The position numbers and the translations under genes are program-made. From Streptomyces sp. H27-H5 (GTDB lineage: Bacteria; Actinomycetota; Actinomycetes; Streptomycetales; Streptomycetaceae), in assembly GCF_026627505.1 (NCBI RefSeq), contig NZ_JAPNLK010000075.1, positions 1 to 40,950 of the forward strand: DNA of 40,950 nt. The letters run 5' to 3'. The stretch's first letter is position 1; the number at the start of each line of letters is the position of its first letter. Below the pieces are notes generated by a model. That model made no database searches, was not told where the DNA came from, and saw nothing but the letters and a program-made list of their open reading frames with translations. Shown here in pieces: positions 40,301-40,950 of the stretch.

Positions 40301-40516
40301 GAACTCCTCCGTGAGGCGGGTCTTGCCGACGCCTGCCTCGCCTCCGATGACCAGGGCCTGCGGCTCCTGGTGCCCGGCGCGTGTCAGGGCATCGACGAGT
40401 ATGGCCAGTTCGTCGGCTCGGCCGACGAACACCGGGCTCACGGATCTGGTCTCCACGCCGCCGAGCATCGCACAGGGCGGCTGCTCGGCGTCACCGAGTA
40501 TCGCCGCGCTTCTCAT
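37313..40516 (-). CDS. LAL-type LuxR-family transcriptional activator (AAA ATPase)
   Basis: A large (1,067 aa) regulator of the MalT/LAL type. The N-terminal ATPase has Walker A GGEAGVGKTRL (about 58-68) and Walker B IVLVLEDLHWAD; a long helical repeat middle (about 350-930) with TPR-like motifs follows. The C-terminal LuxR helix-turn-helix (about 955-1015) reads LGLTSRERDVLRLVATG, RRIAEELFISPKTASVHVSN and ILAKLGV. A 47-residue Gly/Pro/Arg tail ends the protein. Start is uncertain: ATG at 40516, ATG at 40468 or GTG at 40456, none with a good SD. Such proteins often switch on degradative or secondary-metabolite genes, but its target is not visible here. Confidence 0.88.
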   Translation of the reverse strand: MRSAAILGDAEQPPCAMLGGVETRSVSPVFVGRADELAILVDALTRAGHQEPQALVIGGEAGVGKTRLTEEFLGEAARLGAVVAVGGCVEIGAEGLPFAPFSTALRSLSRRFPEELVAATAGQEDELARILPELGDTPRGPHDEESTARLFELTARMLERLAADRTIVLVLEDLHWADTSTRHLLAYLFRTLGNGRLVVVATYRADDIHRRHPLRPLLAELDRLRTVQRIELPRFNRAEVRRQLAGILASQPDEAFVDSVFERSDGNAFFVEELVASRENGCRTGLTESLRDLLLVRVEVLPESAQRVVRIVAEGGSTVEYPLLRAVTGLGEDELIEALRAAVGANILLPTSDGDGYRFRHSLVREAVSDDLLPGERARVNRRFAEAMEADETLVRAGERVIRLASYWYYANDPVKALPAVLAASVTARRRHAYSEQLSLLERAIDLWDSVPEETREGLRPADYTDVYPPCGCDPENTGLQRLDLLAEATVAARYGGERERALKLTKTALRMLEEDEDPLRAAWFWTERSRLVASLARGDGWAEIARAQELVRGLPPSQVHAEVLVRAAGWGMLHKPGPDNLAAAERAVEYARMVGAEDVELNARITVASLCVDSGDSETGLAELHAIKDRATELGLTALAGRAHINLTSQLESQGRSAEAVEVAKRGTELVGKSRLLDSEAWVRGNMAESLYSLGRWDEAAEEARETLRVGQSAAPRASAAARLSYLALARGELSEAAAQLATAHAYFGTHDAQPQHRLPLYRLEIGVAAGEGRIVEARHHVTEAIAHGFALGQHRYAWPLLLAGATAEADARGLPTADPGREAALKALRDAARTLATPVPVWTAHAEYVRAELLRAEGRDTTADWTAVVAMIRPLARPYLLARAVYRLGEALLVAGRDRETAAELLREAHAAAERLGSRRLCEDLALLARRARVPLDAPDPHGAPPAPEVDPVEALGLTSRERDVLRLVATGSTNRRIAEELFISPKTASVHVSNILAKLGVAGRGEAAALAHRLRLFGPDVQDRPDQEQGQIPGGGPAGRGGRPSGSAPDRGAGARPEVARQGV

Positions 40517-40548
40517 CACGCGTCGGTTCCCGTTGTTCGCGCCGCGGC

Positions 40549-40713
40549 TTACGCGGCGCGGGTGAAGCGGCTCCGAATCCCGCTCACCGACCCTTCGGGT
40601 TCCTGGCCGCGTGAGGAGCGGCGCGCCTTCTTGGCCACCCGGGCCAGTCGGTACGCGTCGGCCTCGCGGAGGAGGTCGGCGCGGCGGGCGATGGCCATCT
40701 CGTACTCGAACAT
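40549..40713 (-). CDS. Small conserved protein (54 aa)
   Basis: A basic, helix-rich protein starting MFEYEMAIARRADLLREADA and ending with Arg-rich turns. GGGAG lies 6 nt before the ATG at 40713. Short proteins with this MFEYE...A/RR...LREA pattern are common in Streptomyces; no function known to me. It lies 32 bp before the LuxR gene in the same direction. The 147 bp upstream (40714-40860) contain no other gene. Confidence 0.65.
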   Translation of the reverse strand: MFEYEMAIARRADLLREADAYRLARVAKKARRSSRGQEPEGSVSGIRSRFTRAA

Positions 40714-40860
40714 CTCGTACTCCCTGGTTGCTCTCTCGGGCACCTCGTTCGGTGTGATCCAAGATTCGCTTCCCAGAGGGTGCCCGCGCATGGGGCGCTT
40801 GCCGCATCTCCGCGCGCCGGAAGCCTTAGTGGTCTGCGTCGTAAGTCCTTCGGGGGTTGA

Positions 40861-40950
40861 TCACGCGGCCTTGGCGGCGGAGGATTCTTCTGGGTGATCG
40901 GCGGTGTGCTGGTCGAGCCTGGCCAGGAGATCGTCCAGGTCGGAGGTGGT
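40861..40950 (-). CDS. Unidentified gene, C-terminal 29 residues (cut by window edge)
   Basis: In frame from the right window edge to a TGA at 40861-40863. It reads TTSDLDDLLARLDQHTADHP followed by an Ala-rich end. This is an amphipathic helical tail; it is acidic and ends in AAKAA. Too little is present for assignment. It could be an enzyme tail or the end of a transposase. The direction is the same as the small gene and the LuxR regulator. Confidence 0.45.
   Translation of the reverse strand, partial: TTSDLDDLLARLDQHTADHPEESSAAKAA

Overview
This is high-GC actinobacterial DNA, almost certainly from a Streptomyces chromosome. The third codon positions are nearly all G or C. GTG starts are frequent, purine-rich Shine-Dalgarno (SD) sites precede most genes, and GC-rich perfect hairpins without U-tracts sit between operons. 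The protein set is Streptomyces-like: the c-di-GMP protein CdgC beside ilvB, a fused urease gamma/beta subunit, a DUF5919 regulator and a DUF6191 protein. From memory, the order from agmatine deiminase to CdgC matches the SCO5511-SCO5527 segment of S. coelicolor. I could not run that comparison.

Positions 1 to about 3,700 form an accessory patch. It opens with the right end of an IS630-type insertion sequence that has cut a tyrosine recombinase gene in two. Small orphan genes follow, then a DUF5919 regulator, a frameshifted XRE-type regulator (pseudogene), a possible 32-residue peptide gene and a non-coding stretch rich in inverted repeats that borders the core chromosome.

Positions 3,742 to 8,877 hold a nitrogen-salvage block: agmatine deiminase, a urease-like enzyme (separate alpha subunit plus gamma-beta fusion, no accessory genes nearby) and a divergent NCS1-type permease. 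Positions 8,903 to 11,516 hold ilvE, leuB and a tiny basic protein gene. Positions 11,787 to 18,079 hold a LysR regulator with a divergent NADP-dependent oxidoreductase, a Tat-exported phospholipase C behind a likely PHO box, an AAC(2')-like acetyltransferase with a tyrosine phosphatase, and a nitroreductase. A 53-bp MITE-like element separates the phospholipase and acetyltransferase genes.

Positions 18,161 to 22,347 hold the proline catabolic pair (proline dehydrogenase, then pruA) with a divergent PucR-type regulator. A TetR/MFS efflux pair follows (22,388 to 24,685). Then comes a minus-strand amino-acid biosynthesis run: serA, ilvC, ilvN and ilvB, with a recognisable ilvB leader peptide and attenuator. 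cdgC lies directly upstream and carries a BldD-like box. The right end has a 2-hydroxyacid dehydrogenase, an aldo/keto reductase, a PQQ-type sugar dehydrogenase lipoprotein, a DUF6191 protein, a giant LuxR (LAL) regulator, a small conserved protein and the tail of an unidentified gene.

IlvBN, IlvC, IlvE and LeuB serve branched-chain amino acid synthesis, and SerA starts serine synthesis. The proline pair converts proline to glutamate. The agmatine/urease-like/permease block probably recovers nitrogen from guanidino or ureido compounds.
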